A stretch of DNA of 64,000 nucleotides, from the NCBI RefSeq assembly GCF_042651785.1, contig NZ_JBHSEC010000005.1:1-64000 (forward strand), in the 5' to 3' direction. The notes below the pieces were generated by a model. It was given only the letters and a program-made list of their open reading frames with translations, did no database searches and was not told the DNA's origin. Made by a program: the position numbers and the translations under genes. This stretch comes from Chungangia koreensis (lineage in GTDB: Bacteria; Bacillota; Bacilli; Bacillales_A; Planococcaceae). Of the stretch, positions 45,910 through 54,678 are shown piece after piece (within the stretch, counting starts at the first letter, position 1; each line of letters opens with the position of its first letter).

Positions 45910-46851
45910 ATGTACCGCACATTTAAATCCGGAGATGAAAAGAAGATCGTAGAATGTTGGAACGAAGTACTTACACATGATCCGATCACTTCAGAACGCT
46001 TTTGCAGACAAGTAATGCTGGACGCGAATTTCGATCCTCAAGGTTTAATCGTTGCAGAGGAAAATGGGGAAGTTATTGGTGCGATTCTTTCAATCACTCG
46101 GAAACTACCCATGTACAAAACGGAACTTGAAGAGGATACAGCATGGATTTCATTTTTCTTTGTCAAACCTAATTTTCAACGATCAGGTGTGGGAAAAGGA
46201 TTAATGGAAAGAGCTTGCCACTATGCAAAAAGCAAAGGGGCAGAGAAGGTTTTCTTTTCTTCTTATGCTCCCAATTATTTTGTTCCTGGAATTGACGAGG
46301 ACCGGTATCCATCGGGATTTGAGTTCTTGAAAGCATCAGGTTTCCGAAAATTGTACTCTCCTGTCGCCATGCACCGGGCACTTACTGATTACGTTTATCC
46401 TGTTGAAGTAAACGAGCTTAAACGTATTCGAGAAACAGAAGGCTATACATTTGGCCAAGTGAAGGACGGAGATTTCTACGAGTTAATTCATTTCGCCAAT
46501 GAAGTTTTCAATCCGGACTGGGGGAGAGCGATTCGGGAAGGCGTGCTTCAGGGGTTGAACCCTTCACAAATTCTTGTAGCGAAACGAAATGAAACGGTTG
46601 TTGGATTTGCACTTTACGGTGGTTACGAAGGAATTCGTGAGCGCTTCGGCCCTTTTGGAGTCGATCCAACTGAACAAGGAAAAGGTTTAGGGAAAATCCT
46701 TCTTCATGAAACGCTGCAAAGTATGAGAGCGAAGACACTACATGGAGCCTGGTTTCTTTGGACGAGTGAAAAGAGTTCTGCGGGACATTTGTACTTGAAG
46801 AATGGATTCAAGACTTTCAGGACATTCCATGTTATGTTGAAGGAATTATAA
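45910..46851 (+). CDS. Tandem-GNAT acetyltransferase, paralogue of the one at 33310
   Basis: A 313-residue protein with two GNAT domains: FFVKPNFQRSGVGKGLMERA near residue 90 and FGPFGVDPTEQGKGLGKILL near residue 250. Here both acetyl-CoA loops look canonical. It shares the domain plan and the marker YF-x-PGI with the protein at 33310. Probably an amino-sugar N-acetyltransferase of the GlmA type, from its place between murQ and murR; not proven. ATG 45910 has AAAGGGTGAG before it; a GTG at 45901 is too close to that site. Confidence 0.72.
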   Translation: MYRTFKSGDEKKIVECWNEVLTHDPITSERFCRQVMLDANFDPQGLIVAEENGEVIGAILSITRKLPMYKTELEEDTAWISFFFVKPNFQRSGVGKGLMERACHYAKSKGAEKVFFSSYAPNYFVPGIDEDRYPSGFEFLKASGFRKLYSPVAMHRALTDYVYPVEVNELKRIRETEGYTFGQVKDGDFYELIHFANEVFNPDWGRAIREGVLQGLNPSQILVAKRNETVVGFALYGGYEGIRERFGPFGVDPTEQGKGLGKILLHETLQSMRAKTLHGAWFLWTSEKSSAGHLYLKNGFKTFRTFHVMLKEL

Positions 46852-46874
46852 ATTGTAAGTAAAGGGTTGATTGT

Positions 46875-47753
46875 ATGGCAATATCGAGCGGAGGCCTTAT
46901 TTTGCTGAACGAGATGCGTGGTCAGCTGCCGCCATCAGAACAGAAAATTGCAGAATATATTTTAGCGAACCCAGAAAAGGTGGTTACCATGACCGTTTCT
47001 GAGTTGGGTGACCAAAGTCAGACAAGCGGAGCAGCCGTTACGAGGCTCTGTAAATCTTTAAAGCTTAAAGGCTTTCAAGAACTGAAGCTGAGAATTATCG
47101 GAGATCTCGGCAGGAAAGTGGAGCTGACTAACCGCGACATTAAGCCGAATGAGCCCGTATCGATGACCATTCAAAAAGTGACGGATTTAGCGGTGAAATC
47201 TTTAATGGAAACAGCTGAACTTCTGGATTCCGAACAATTGGAAGCTGCAGTGGATGCCATTGTAAAGGCGAAGAATGTCCATTTCTTCGGTGTGGGAGCT
47301 TCGGGTATCTCAGCGATCGATGCCCAACAAAAACTGCTCCGTATAAACAAACATGCAACGGCAAGTACTGATCTTCATATGGGTGCGACAATCGTTGCAA
47401 ATGCGGGCAAGGATGATGTCGTCTTCGGTATTTCCTTCTCGGGTGCGACATTCGAGGTAGAGAAAATTATCGAAATGGCTAATGAAAAAGGTGCGGTTAC
47501 GATTAGTTTAACGAAATATGGGCAAACCCCAATATCAGAACTTGCACAAATTCACCTTCATACATCACCAGCTCGTGAAGCGAATTTCCGAAGCGGTGCG
47601 ACCTCGTCGCGTCTCGCGCAACTGCATGTAATGGACATTCTGTTCATGTCCGCTGCCTCGAGACAGTATGATACAACCGTTCAATACTTGGATGCGACAC
47701 GTGAAGCCATTGAAGAAATTCAAAGCCAAACGTTCCGCAAGAAGAGGAAGTGA
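46875..47753 (+). CDS. murR: RpiR/MurR-family transcriptional regulator
   Basis: A 292-residue DNA-binding regulator. The N-terminal helix-turn-helix (residues 1-75, VTMTVSELGDQSQTSGAAVT) is followed by a SIS sugar-phosphate-binding domain with VHFFGVGASGISAIDAQQKL and FGISFSGATFEVEKII. MurR proteins are released from DNA by MurNAc-6-P. Encoded within the cluster, it probably controls it through the palindrome at 32283-32299. Start ATG is in a GGGTTGATTGT context, 23 bases after the GNAT stop. Confidence 0.88.
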   Translation: MAISSGGLILLNEMRGQLPPSEQKIAEYILANPEKVVTMTVSELGDQSQTSGAAVTRLCKSLKLKGFQELKLRIIGDLGRKVELTNRDIKPNEPVSMTIQKVTDLAVKSLMETAELLDSEQLEAAVDAIVKAKNVHFFGVGASGISAIDAQQKLLRINKHATASTDLHMGATIVANAGKDDVVFGISFSGATFEVEKIIEMANEKGAVTISLTKYGQTPISELAQIHLHTSPAREANFRSGATSSRLAQLHVMDILFMSAASRQYDTTVQYLDATREAIEEIQSQTFRKKRK

Positions 47754-47758
47754 ACTCA

Positions 47759-48955
47759 ATGGAACATTTCATCATTGAAAATGTTTCGGTCTGTCTGGAA
47801 GACGGCCGAATGATTCAAGGAGAAATACTCATCTCTAATGGCAGAATTATAGAAGTCATCGAAGGGAAAAGTGGTATCGAGTGTGAACGCTTTAATGGTA
47901 ATGGCAACACCTTATTGCCAGGATTCATTGACATTCATATTCACGGTGCGGATGGTGCCGATTTCATGGACGGTTCGGTAGAAGCAGCTGCTAAGATTGC
48001 AAAGTATCTGCCTTCGGAAGGAACAACTTCCTTTCTTGCGACCACCATCACACAGTCTCCAGAGGCAATTCATCAGGCTATTTATGTGAACAGGGAATAC
48101 ATCAAAGGTCCAATGGAAGGCAGTGCAGAAATGCTCGGTTTCCATTTGGAAGGGCCCTTCATTCATCCGGAGCAGGCAGGGGCACAACCGAAGGAGTTCA
48201 TAGTCGAACCGTCTTTAGAATTGTTAATGAACTGGTTCGGTGAATCCCTAACAGACTTAAAAATAGTGACACTTGCACCTGAACGGGATAGTGGGCTTAG
48301 TGTTACAAGTAAATTACATGAGTCGGGCGTAATCTTATCTGCCGGACATACAAAGGCTACATTCTCCCAGATGTTAGAATCAGGGGACAAAGGCATCACA
48401 CATTTGACACACTTTACCAATGCCATGACCGGAATCCATCACCGGGAGATTGGTGTAGTCGGTGCAGGTTTCATGGATGAACGCTTTACGTGTGAAGTGA
48501 TAGCGGATGGTATTCATATTTCTGTTGAAATGCTGAAGATGATGTCAAAGTTTATCGGAATGGATCGCTTAATCCTAATTACGGATTCGATGCGTGCGAA
48601 AGGGCTACCAGATGGGGTGTACTCGCTTGGTGGACAGCCGGTAACCGTTGCAGACGGGAAGGCGGTCTTAGCAGACGGTACACTTGCTGGCAGTGTATTG
48701 AAAATGAATGATGGTGTGAAATTGATGAAGGAAGTTGCGGGTCTTACTTGGCATCAACTACAGCTCATCAGCTCACAAAATGCAGCAAAACGTCTTGGGC
48801 TATACAGCAGAAAAGGAAGTATTTCTCGAGGCAAAGATGCAGATTTAGTGTTAGTGACAGAAGATCTTGAGGTCTTATGCACATTTTGTAAAGGTGCTAT
48901 CGGTTATATAAATGAAAAGCTTACATATGGACAGGAGGGGAATCCGAATGGCTGA
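47759..48955 (+). CDS. nagA: N-acetylglucosamine-6-phosphate deacetylase
   Basis: Converts GlcNAc-6-P to GlcN-6-P and acetate. The amidohydrolase metal site is visible as FIDIHIHGADG, HLEGPFIHPEQAGA, AGHTKATFSQ and THLTHFTNAMTG, with the catalytic aspartate in LITDSMRAKG. 398 residues. ATG 47759 has GAGGAAG at eight bases; a GTG three codons earlier is less well placed. No nagB gene is present in the window. The stop overlaps the start of the ATPase gene by eight bases. Confidence 0.95.
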   Translation: MEHFIIENVSVCLEDGRMIQGEILISNGRIIEVIEGKSGIECERFNGNGNTLLPGFIDIHIHGADGADFMDGSVEAAAKIAKYLPSEGTTSFLATTITQSPEAIHQAIYVNREYIKGPMEGSAEMLGFHLEGPFIHPEQAGAQPKEFIVEPSLELLMNWFGESLTDLKIVTLAPERDSGLSVTSKLHESGVILSAGHTKATFSQMLESGDKGITHLTHFTNAMTGIHHREIGVVGAGFMDERFTCEVIADGIHISVEMLKMMSKFIGMDRLILITDSMRAKGLPDGVYSLGGQPVTVADGKAVLADGTLAGSVLKMNDGVKLMKEVAGLTWHQLQLISSQNAAKRLGLYSRKGSISRGKDADLVLVTEDLEVLCTFCKGAIGYINEKLTYGQEGNPNG

Positions 48956-50048
48956 ATTAAAATTAGTCAACTTAACGAAGGAATACGATAAAGGTGTTAT
49001 AGCAGTAAGAGATTTTAATCTTCATATCCAAGATAAAGAGTTCATCGTATTTGTAGGGCCTTCCGGATGTGGAAAAACAACTACTTTACGTATGATTGCA
49101 GGTCTTGAGGAAATCTCAGACGGCGTTCTTGAAATCGATGGTAATAAAATGAATGATATCGCACCGAAAAACCGGGATATTGCCATGGTCTTCCAAAACT
49201 ATGCTTTGTATCCTCATAAAACAGTCTATGAAAATATGGCTTTTAGCCTCCAAATGAGGAAAGTTCCTAAAAGCGAAATTAAAGAGCGGGTTATTAGTGC
49301 TGCGAAGATTTTAGGACTTGAAGAGTACTTGAAACGGAAACCAAAAGCGTTATCAGGCGGTCAGCGTCAACGTGTCGCCTTAGGACGGGCGATTGTGCGA
49401 GATGCGAAAGTATTCCTAATGGATGAGCCTTTATCGAATTTGGACGCAAAACTTCGTGTGCAAATGCGTGCGGAAATTCAAAAGCTTCATCGCCGTTTAC
49501 AAACGACTACAGTTTACGTAACACATGACCAGACAGAAGCAATGACGATGGCAACTCGCCTTGTAGTCATGAAAGATGGTCTCATTCAGCAGGTCGGTAC
49601 TCCAAAGGACGTATACGATTACCCGAATAATGTGTTTGTGGGGGGCTTCATTGGTTCGCCAGCGATGAACTTCTTCCGCGGAAAGCTGACAGAAGAAGGA
49701 TTTGTTACGGGAACGACTGTTATTGCGGTGCCAACAAACCAGAAAGAACAGCTCCGTGAAAATGGATATATGGGCAAGGAAATTATTTTAGGCGTTCGTC
49801 CTGAAAGTATTTATACGAACCCGGAAGATATCTCCTCTAATGAGGGGGCTACGTTCGAAGCTTCCATCGAAGTTGTGGAATTAATGGGGGCTGAAACATA
49901 TTTGTATTCCAGCTTAGAAGGGTATGATTTCATTGCAAGAATTGATGCTGAGACAAGAATCCAGCCTTCGGATCAAGTGAAATTAGCAGTCGATATGGAA
50001 AAGGTACATTTCTTTGATGCAGTGACAGAAGACCGGATCAAACTGTAA
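48948..50048 (+). CDS. Sugar ABC transporter ATPase (MsmX/UgpC type)
   Basis: A 366-residue ATPase energising the sugar importer. Walker A is GPSGCGKTTTLRM, the signature LSGGQRQRVALGRAIV, Walker B VFLMDEPLSNLDAKLR, and the switch HDQTEAMTM; a TOBE/OB domain follows from residue 240. Many Bacillales share one MsmX among several importers; here an ATPase is encoded with the cluster. ATG 48948 follows AGGAGGGG. It closes the cluster and is followed by a terminator. Confidence 0.93.
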   Translation: MAELKLVNLTKEYDKGVIAVRDFNLHIQDKEFIVFVGPSGCGKTTTLRMIAGLEEISDGVLEIDGNKMNDIAPKNRDIAMVFQNYALYPHKTVYENMAFSLQMRKVPKSEIKERVISAAKILGLEEYLKRKPKALSGGQRQRVALGRAIVRDAKVFLMDEPLSNLDAKLRVQMRAEIQKLHRRLQTTTVYVTHDQTEAMTMATRLVVMKDGLIQQVGTPKDVYDYPNNVFVGGFIGSPAMNFFRGKLTEEGFVTGTTVIAVPTNQKEQLRENGYMGKEIILGVRPESIYTNPEDISSNEGATFEASIEVVELMGAETYLYSSLEGYDFIARIDAETRIQPSDQVKLAVDMEKVHFFDAVTEDRIKL

Positions 50049-50095
50049 TAAAAAAACATCAACCAACCTACAATATAAATAGTTTAAAAGGGAAT

Positions 50096-50120
50096 CCATT
50101 GCGGGTTCCCTTTACTTTTG
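50096..50120 (+). terminator. Rho-independent terminator of the amino-sugar cluster
   Basis: AAAGGGAATCC pairs with GGTTCCCTTT, followed by ACTTTTG. Confidence 0.8.
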
Positions 50121-50355
50121 CCGAAAAATTTTCTTTGAATTAATTGTTCTTCAATACCATATGTTTAGAAGGTCAAGTGAAAAGGGAGTTTACTGTAATT
50201 AATGATGTGCATTCGTATAGAATTTTCTATAAAAGCAGTAATAAATACACATTAATCCAACTGTAAAATAACAGTTGCTAACGAAGTTGCGAAATTGGTT
50301 TGGCATGAAGAGCTTCACTAAGCCCATATAAAAATCGCGTTGTTAGAGTAAATAT

Positions 50356-50393
50356 AAAAAAGCAGCTGATCTCCTATCGAGCAGCCGCTTTTT
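50356..50393. terminator. Bidirectional terminator-like hairpin
   Basis: AAAAAAGC-GCTG pairs with CAGC-GCTTTTT, with one unpaired base on each side; A and T tracts on both sides allow use from either strand. Confidence 0.7.
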
Positions 50394-50431
50394 ACATTGC
50401 AAAAAACTTTATTAACAATGATTTATGGTAT

Positions 50432-51301
50432 TCAATCCTTTATGATTTCGGTTCGTTTAATAGGTAATGTGCAGCAACGGAATGAGCCGCCGGATTTTAT
50501 AATTTCGGATAAGTCCACTTCGATAACTGTATAGCCCCGTTCTCTCAAGTTCTGGTTCACTTCTTTATTGACCGGTAAGCTAAATACTTTTTTATGTCCG
50601 ATTGAAAGGACGTTTGTTCCCATAGTAAATTGTTCTTCGGCATTTACTTCAATCGTCTTATACATACCTTTCAACATGTGAACCGTTTCTTTTTGGAGAG
50701 CTTCTGGGAAAATTAGAGCATCTTCAGGAGAAAGAATATTAAACACGCAGTCCAGATGAAGGTATTTTTGATCAAACTCAATGGGGATGACTTCATAGTT
50801 AGGCAACAATTTTTTTAAACTTTTAACTGTATCTTCATTTGTCCGGCTGCTTAAACCGACAAATACTCGTTTGCCATCGATTATTACGTCTCCACCTTCA
50901 ATTTCCTTACTAAATAGTCTTTTATGCGGCATGCTATTTTTCGATAACCACTTTGTTAACACTTCTTCTTCCCCTTGACGGATATCGCTTGCCATTTCCG
51001 AAATGTAAAGCGTGTGTCCAATTGTGAAGCCGATATCACGCGTGAAAACCTGCTCCGGTTTCGTCTTTGCAGGTGGCAGCATATAAACTGTGACTCCATT
51101 TTCTGCCAAAGCATCTGTAAATGCCTTATGCTGCTCCATCGCTTTTAGCCGGTTAATATTTTCTTCTGCATATTCTTCCTGAACTTCATTAATCACTTCT
51201 GTAATTTCCATGTATTTCGGCTGGCATACGATTACTTTCTCCAGCGCCTCATATTCTGTATGACAAACGATCTGTTGTTTCACTTCTTTAATTGCCCTCA
51301 T
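50432..51301 (-). CDS. Dimethylarginine dimethylaminohydrolase/arginine deiminase-like enzyme
   Basis: A 289-residue amidinotransferase-superfamily protein. It shows FTRDIGFTIG, the substrate-binding EIEGGDVIIDGKRVFVG, the catalytic histidine region KYLHLDCVFNIL and the C-terminal cysteine segment GGSFRCCTLPI. Members hydrolyse methylarginines or arginine to citrulline, so the gene may supply or degrade guanidino compounds; the true substrate is not clear. ATG 51301 has GGAGG at seven bases; the frame continues upstream through a low-complexity repeat (MYMYMY) that is not coding. Confidence 0.85.
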   Translation of the reverse strand: MRAIKEVKQQIVCHTEYEALEKVIVCQPKYMEITEVINEVQEEYAEENINRLKAMEQHKAFTDALAENGVTVYMLPPAKTKPEQVFTRDIGFTIGHTLYISEMASDIRQGEEEVLTKWLSKNSMPHKRLFSKEIEGGDVIIDGKRVFVGLSSRTNEDTVKSLKKLLPNYEVIPIEFDQKYLHLDCVFNILSPEDALIFPEALQKETVHMLKGMYKTIEVNAEEQFTMGTNVLSIGHKKVFSLPVNKEVNQNLRERGYTVIEVDLSEIIKSGGSFRCCTLPIKRTEIIKD

Positions 51302-51392
51302 CCTATAGCCTCCGATTAATGTTCTCTCATTTACTATTCCCTTTTGAACAGCTCTGAAAACAGTTTGTGAAAAATGATCGGAGGGTAATTTT

Positions 51393-51415
51393 ATATACAT
51401 ATACATATACATATA
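51393..51415. repeat. Hexanucleotide tandem repeat (TATACA)
   Basis: Three and a half copies of TATACA stand between the two divergent genes, ending five bases before the AAAGGAGG of the YqcI-like gene. The tract is AT-only apart from C/G every sixth base, so it may affect promoter spacing or melting. Confidence 0.75.
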
Positions 51416-51430
51416 AAGGAGGCGGAGTAT

Positions 51431-52174
51431 TTGTTTGCAAAAGAACAGAAAGTAAATCATGGACTATTGACAAAGGAAGAAATGGAAACGAGGAAGGATT
51501 TGCCGCTGTGGCTGAAGCGGGAATATGAGACGTTTGTCCGTACGGTGACCGATAAAACGTTTCCCTGCTATTTTGGAATGGGCGGGCAGTTGAAAGGAGA
51601 ACTTCGGTACGCTTACGTTACTCAGGATGATTGGTCCAATTTACCGAAGGCATTAATCAGTTTTCTCGAATTGTTTAAGGACCCAAAACATAAACGGCAT
51701 GGGTTATTCGTCTTTGTTGAGCCTTTTGAACAAGAAGGACAGCTTGAACAATACCGAGAACAGTTTTGGAATATATTGCAGTATTTACATGAGGAGGATC
51801 CCATTGAATGGCCAGAAGATTGTCCGAAAGATCCGGAACATTATTTATGGGATTTCCGTTTTTACGGTGAACCGATCTTTGCTTTTGGTAACGCACCTGC
51901 CTATAAAAAGAGAAAGACCCGCGATTTAGGAAATGCCATGGTGATTGGATTCCAACCAAGGAAGATCTTTAAAGGACTAGAAGGCACCGAAAAGGGAGGA
52001 ATCATGTCTCGGGAAAAGGTTCGTGAACGCGTAGCAGTTTGGGATCAATTGCCGAAACATCCCGATATCGGCCATTACGGCGATCCAGACCATTTAGAAT
52101 GGAAACAGTTCTTCATCGGGGATGATTGCATACCGATTACCGGAAAATGTCCATTCTCGCATAAATCCGTTTGA
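51431..52174 (+). CDS. YqcI/YcgG family protein
   Basis: A 247-residue soluble protein. The family markers are FPCYFGMGGQLKGELRYAYV near residue 40, FVEPFEQ, and GHYGDPDHLEWKQFFIGDD, ending CPFSHKS. The biochemical role of YqcI/YcgG proteins is not established. TTG start at 51431 with AAAGGAGG at eight bases. Divergent from the deiminase-like gene, with the TATACA repeat between them. Confidence 0.85.
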   Translation: MFAKEQKVNHGLLTKEEMETRKDLPLWLKREYETFVRTVTDKTFPCYFGMGGQLKGELRYAYVTQDDWSNLPKALISFLELFKDPKHKRHGLFVFVEPFEQEGQLEQYREQFWNILQYLHEEDPIEWPEDCPKDPEHYLWDFRFYGEPIFAFGNAPAYKKRKTRDLGNAMVIGFQPRKIFKGLEGTEKGGIMSREKVRERVAVWDQLPKHPDIGHYGDPDHLEWKQFFIGDDCIPITGKCPFSHKSV

Positions 52175-52247
52175 GAATGATCACTCGTTAGTTGAACAGT
52201 TGGATACCCTCGAGTAGAATTTGAATAGCAACAGGAGGGGAAATTAA

Positions 52248-52967
52248 ATGGAAGCCTATATCGTGACTGGAGCCTCTAAGGGCATCGGTAAAGAATTAGT
52301 AGAACAATTAACGGCAGAAAACCATTTCGTTATCGGCCTTTCCCGATCAGGGATTATGAAAGACGGTGTTCATTCGATCCAATGTGATTTAAGTGATCCA
52401 TCCCAAATTAATGCAGCTGCAGAAGAAATCTTCAATCTGCTTCCTGATGCATCCAGTTATACATTGATCAATAATGCAGGGATGATTGAACCGATTGGAC
52501 TGGCAGGAGAAGTGGAACACACTGAAATAACCAAAAGTGTCGCAGTAAATTTAACGGCCACAATGATTTTAAGCAATTATTTCATTCATCATCTAAAAGA
52601 CGTGAATGCGAAAAAGCAAATCATTAATATTTCTTCTGGAGCAGGACGAAAACCGTATGAGGGCTGGAGCAGTTATTGTACGACGAAAGCCGGAGTGGAT
52701 CATTTTTCAAGAGTAGTAGCTTTGGAACAGAAAACAGCTAAGTTTCCTGTCCAGATCGTCTCAATCGCACCAGGAATCATTGACACAGGGATGCAAGAAA
52801 AGATTCGTTCGTCAAAAGAAGAGGACTTCCCGCTGTTAGACCGATTCAAATCGTATAAAGAGAATGAACAACTTAGTTCTCCAAGTGAAACAGCAACGGA
52901 ATTAATTTCCTTTATGAAGAAGATGCATCAATTCGATGAAACAATTTTAGATCTCCGCAATCTATAA
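52248..52967 (+). CDS. SDR oxidoreductase, benzil reductase-like (YueD type)
   Basis: A 239-residue classical short-chain dehydrogenase: NADP-binding YIVTGASKGIGKELVE, NNAG in LINNAGMIEP, catalytic serine in NISSGAGRK and the YxxxK motif as YCTTK. The closest named type is the Bacillus (S)-benzoin-forming benzil reductase YueD; the physiological substrate is unknown. AGGAGGGG precedes the ATG. Followed directly by a strong terminator. Confidence 0.85.
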   Translation: MEAYIVTGASKGIGKELVEQLTAENHFVIGLSRSGIMKDGVHSIQCDLSDPSQINAAAEEIFNLLPDASSYTLINNAGMIEPIGLAGEVEHTEITKSVAVNLTATMILSNYFIHHLKDVNAKKQIINISSGAGRKPYEGWSSYCTTKAGVDHFSRVVALEQKTAKFPVQIVSIAPGIIDTGMQEKIRSSKEEDFPLLDRFKSYKENEQLSSPSETATELISFMKKMHQFDETILDLRNL

Positions 52968-53005
52968 AGAGCAGCCGTTCCTTAGTGATAAAGGAACGGC
53001 TGCTT
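52968..53005. terminator. Bidirectional terminator
   Basis: AGCAGCCGTTCCTT pairs perfectly with AAGGAACGGCTGCT, followed by TTCTTC; lies between convergent genes. Confidence 0.85.
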
Positions 53006-53008
53006 TCT

Positions 53009-53572
53009 TCACATTTCTTTCTTTTTTTCAATGGCAATGATGAACGGGGGGCTGTTTTTCTGATTCAGGAATTCATACTTCATGACATCGACTTGTGATT
53101 GGGGAAGTGTCGATACATAATCCATGATGTCATCACGTTCCTCTTTTCCGCCTTCATGACCATGATAGACGACAAGCACGATTAACCCTCCAATCTTCAA
53201 TCGGTCCAAGATCCCCTGTATGGCCGTGATGGTCGTTTCGCCCTTTGTCACGACAGAATGATCGCTGCCTGGCAAATAGCCTAAGTTGAAAATCGCTGCA
53301 CTAATCTCACGACTTACATACTTTAACACGTGTTCATGTCCATCATGTATTAAGGTTGCACGGTCACGGTTATTCCCTAAACGTTCAGCTGTTTTAGTTA
53401 AAGCATCTTCTTGTACATCGAATGCGAAGACATGTCCAGTTTCACCAACAAGTTGAACCAAGAAAAAAGTATCATGGCCGTTTCCGGCAGTGGCATCAAT
53501 CGCAGTATCCCCCTCTTGAACAACTTCTTTTAGAAGGTCTTTTGCAAATGGGAGAACTCGTTTTAAAGTCAT
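53009..53572 (-). CDS. ytqB: Class I SAM-dependent methyltransferase, YtqB type
   Basis: A 187-residue rRNA-methyltransferase-like protein with SAM motif I DATAGNGHDTFFLVQL, then VFAFDVQEDAL and AAIFNLGYLPGSDHSVV. The substrate of YtqB-type enzymes is not firmly known; recent work places them in radical-SAM partner systems acting on tRNA, so the YtqA pairing is meaningful. Overlaps ytqA by four bases on the minus strand. Confidence 0.88.
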   Translation of the reverse strand: MTLKRVLPFAKDLLKEVVQEGDTAIDATAGNGHDTFFLVQLVGETGHVFAFDVQEDALTKTAERLGNNRDRATLIHDGHEHVLKYVSREISAAIFNLGYLPGSDHSVVTKGETTITAIQGILDRLKIGGLIVLVVYHGHEGGKEERDDIMDYVSTLPQSQVDVMKYEFLNQKNSPPFIIAIEKKKEM

Positions 53573-54531
53573 AACGGGTTCACCTCTACAGGGGAGGAAT
53601 ACTTACCTTGCCAGCTATTCCTTCGTACTAATTCCGCATCGATTCCATTTAAAACGTCCCACTTATTCGAACTCCACATCGGACCAATCATGAGATTAAT
53701 CGGTCCATCCCCAGTTATCCGGTGGATGATCATTTGGGGAGGCAAGATTTCGAGCTGATCCACGACGAGCTGTATATATTCGTCCCGATTTAAAAATTGC
53801 AGCAGACCTTTTTCATATTGCTTGACCATAGGGGTGCCTTTTAGTAAGTGCAGAAGATGGATCTTAATTCCTTGGACATCAAGTTTTGCAACTTCACGCG
53901 CTGTCTCCATCATCATCTCTCTATCCTCTAAAGGGAGGCCGTTAATGATATGTGAACAAACACGTATACCATGTCGACGTAGTTTCTCTACACCTTCAAT
54001 ATACGTCTGATAGTCATGAGCACGGTTAATGAGCTTCGCTGTTTTTTCATGGACTGTCTGCAAACCTAACTCCACCCACAAATATGTCCGTTCATTCAGT
54101 TCTGCCAAATACTCCACAACATCATCCGGAAGGCAGTCGGGGCGCGTTGCAATGGAAAGACCCACAACCCCTTCTTGCTGAAGGGCTGTTTCGAATTTCT
54201 CTTTTAAAACCGGAAGAGGGGCATGCGTATTCGTATAGGCTTGGAAGTAGGCCAAATACTTTCCATCTTTCCATTTTCGATGCATTTTCTGTTTGATGTC
54301 CTCGAATTGAACGTCAATCGGATCTATTTTTTTCCCCGCAAAATCACCTGACCCGGCCACGCTGCAAAACGTACAGCCCCCGTAGGCAACTGTTCCGTCC
54401 CGATTCGGACAATCGAATCCAGCATCCAAAGATACCTTGAACACCTTAGAGCCGAAATGGTCCCGCAAATGCCGGTTCCATGTATAGTAACGTTTTCCGT
54501 CAGAAGGGAATGGATATATGTATTCTGTCAT
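53569..54531 (-). CDS. ytqA: Radical SAM protein, YtqA/YhcC type
   Basis: A 320-residue radical SAM enzyme. The cluster cysteines lie in the family block DCPNRDGTVAYGGCTFC near residues 40-56, followed by an elongator-protein-3-like core (GLSIATRPDCLPD, LWVELGLQTVHEKT, HIINGLPLEDREMMMET). Probably a tRNA- or small-molecule-modifying enzyme working with YtqB. ATG 54531 has AGGAGTG at six bases; the open frame continues 11 codons upstream without support. Confidence 0.9.
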   Translation of the reverse strand: MTEYIYPFPSDGKRYYTWNRHLRDHFGSKVFKVSLDAGFDCPNRDGTVAYGGCTFCSVAGSGDFAGKKIDPIDVQFEDIKQKMHRKWKDGKYLAYFQAYTNTHAPLPVLKEKFETALQQEGVVGLSIATRPDCLPDDVVEYLAELNERTYLWVELGLQTVHEKTAKLINRAHDYQTYIEGVEKLRRHGIRVCSHIINGLPLEDREMMMETAREVAKLDVQGIKIHLLHLLKGTPMVKQYEKGLLQFLNRDEYIQLVVDQLEILPPQMIIHRITGDGPINLMIGPMWSSNKWDVLNGIDAELVRRNSWQGKYSSPVEVNPL

Positions 54532-54678
54532 TGTTTTCACTCCTATTAAAACAGATTGTAGCATGTTTTTGTGAGTTCACTACAGTTAACTGAAAGTTCC
54601 AACATCAAGTTGTATTCTTGTTCTTCATAAGAAAAAGAAATACACTTATTCGAGGATTACGTATCGGAGGAACAGAAC

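Larger units (their letters stand above)
50049..50431. other. Intergenic region after the amino-sugar cluster
   Basis: Holds the cluster terminator (50096-50120) and, at its right end, a hairpin (50356-50393) able to end the convergent deiminase gene. Between them (50121-50355) no gene or recognised element is seen. Confidence 0.6.
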
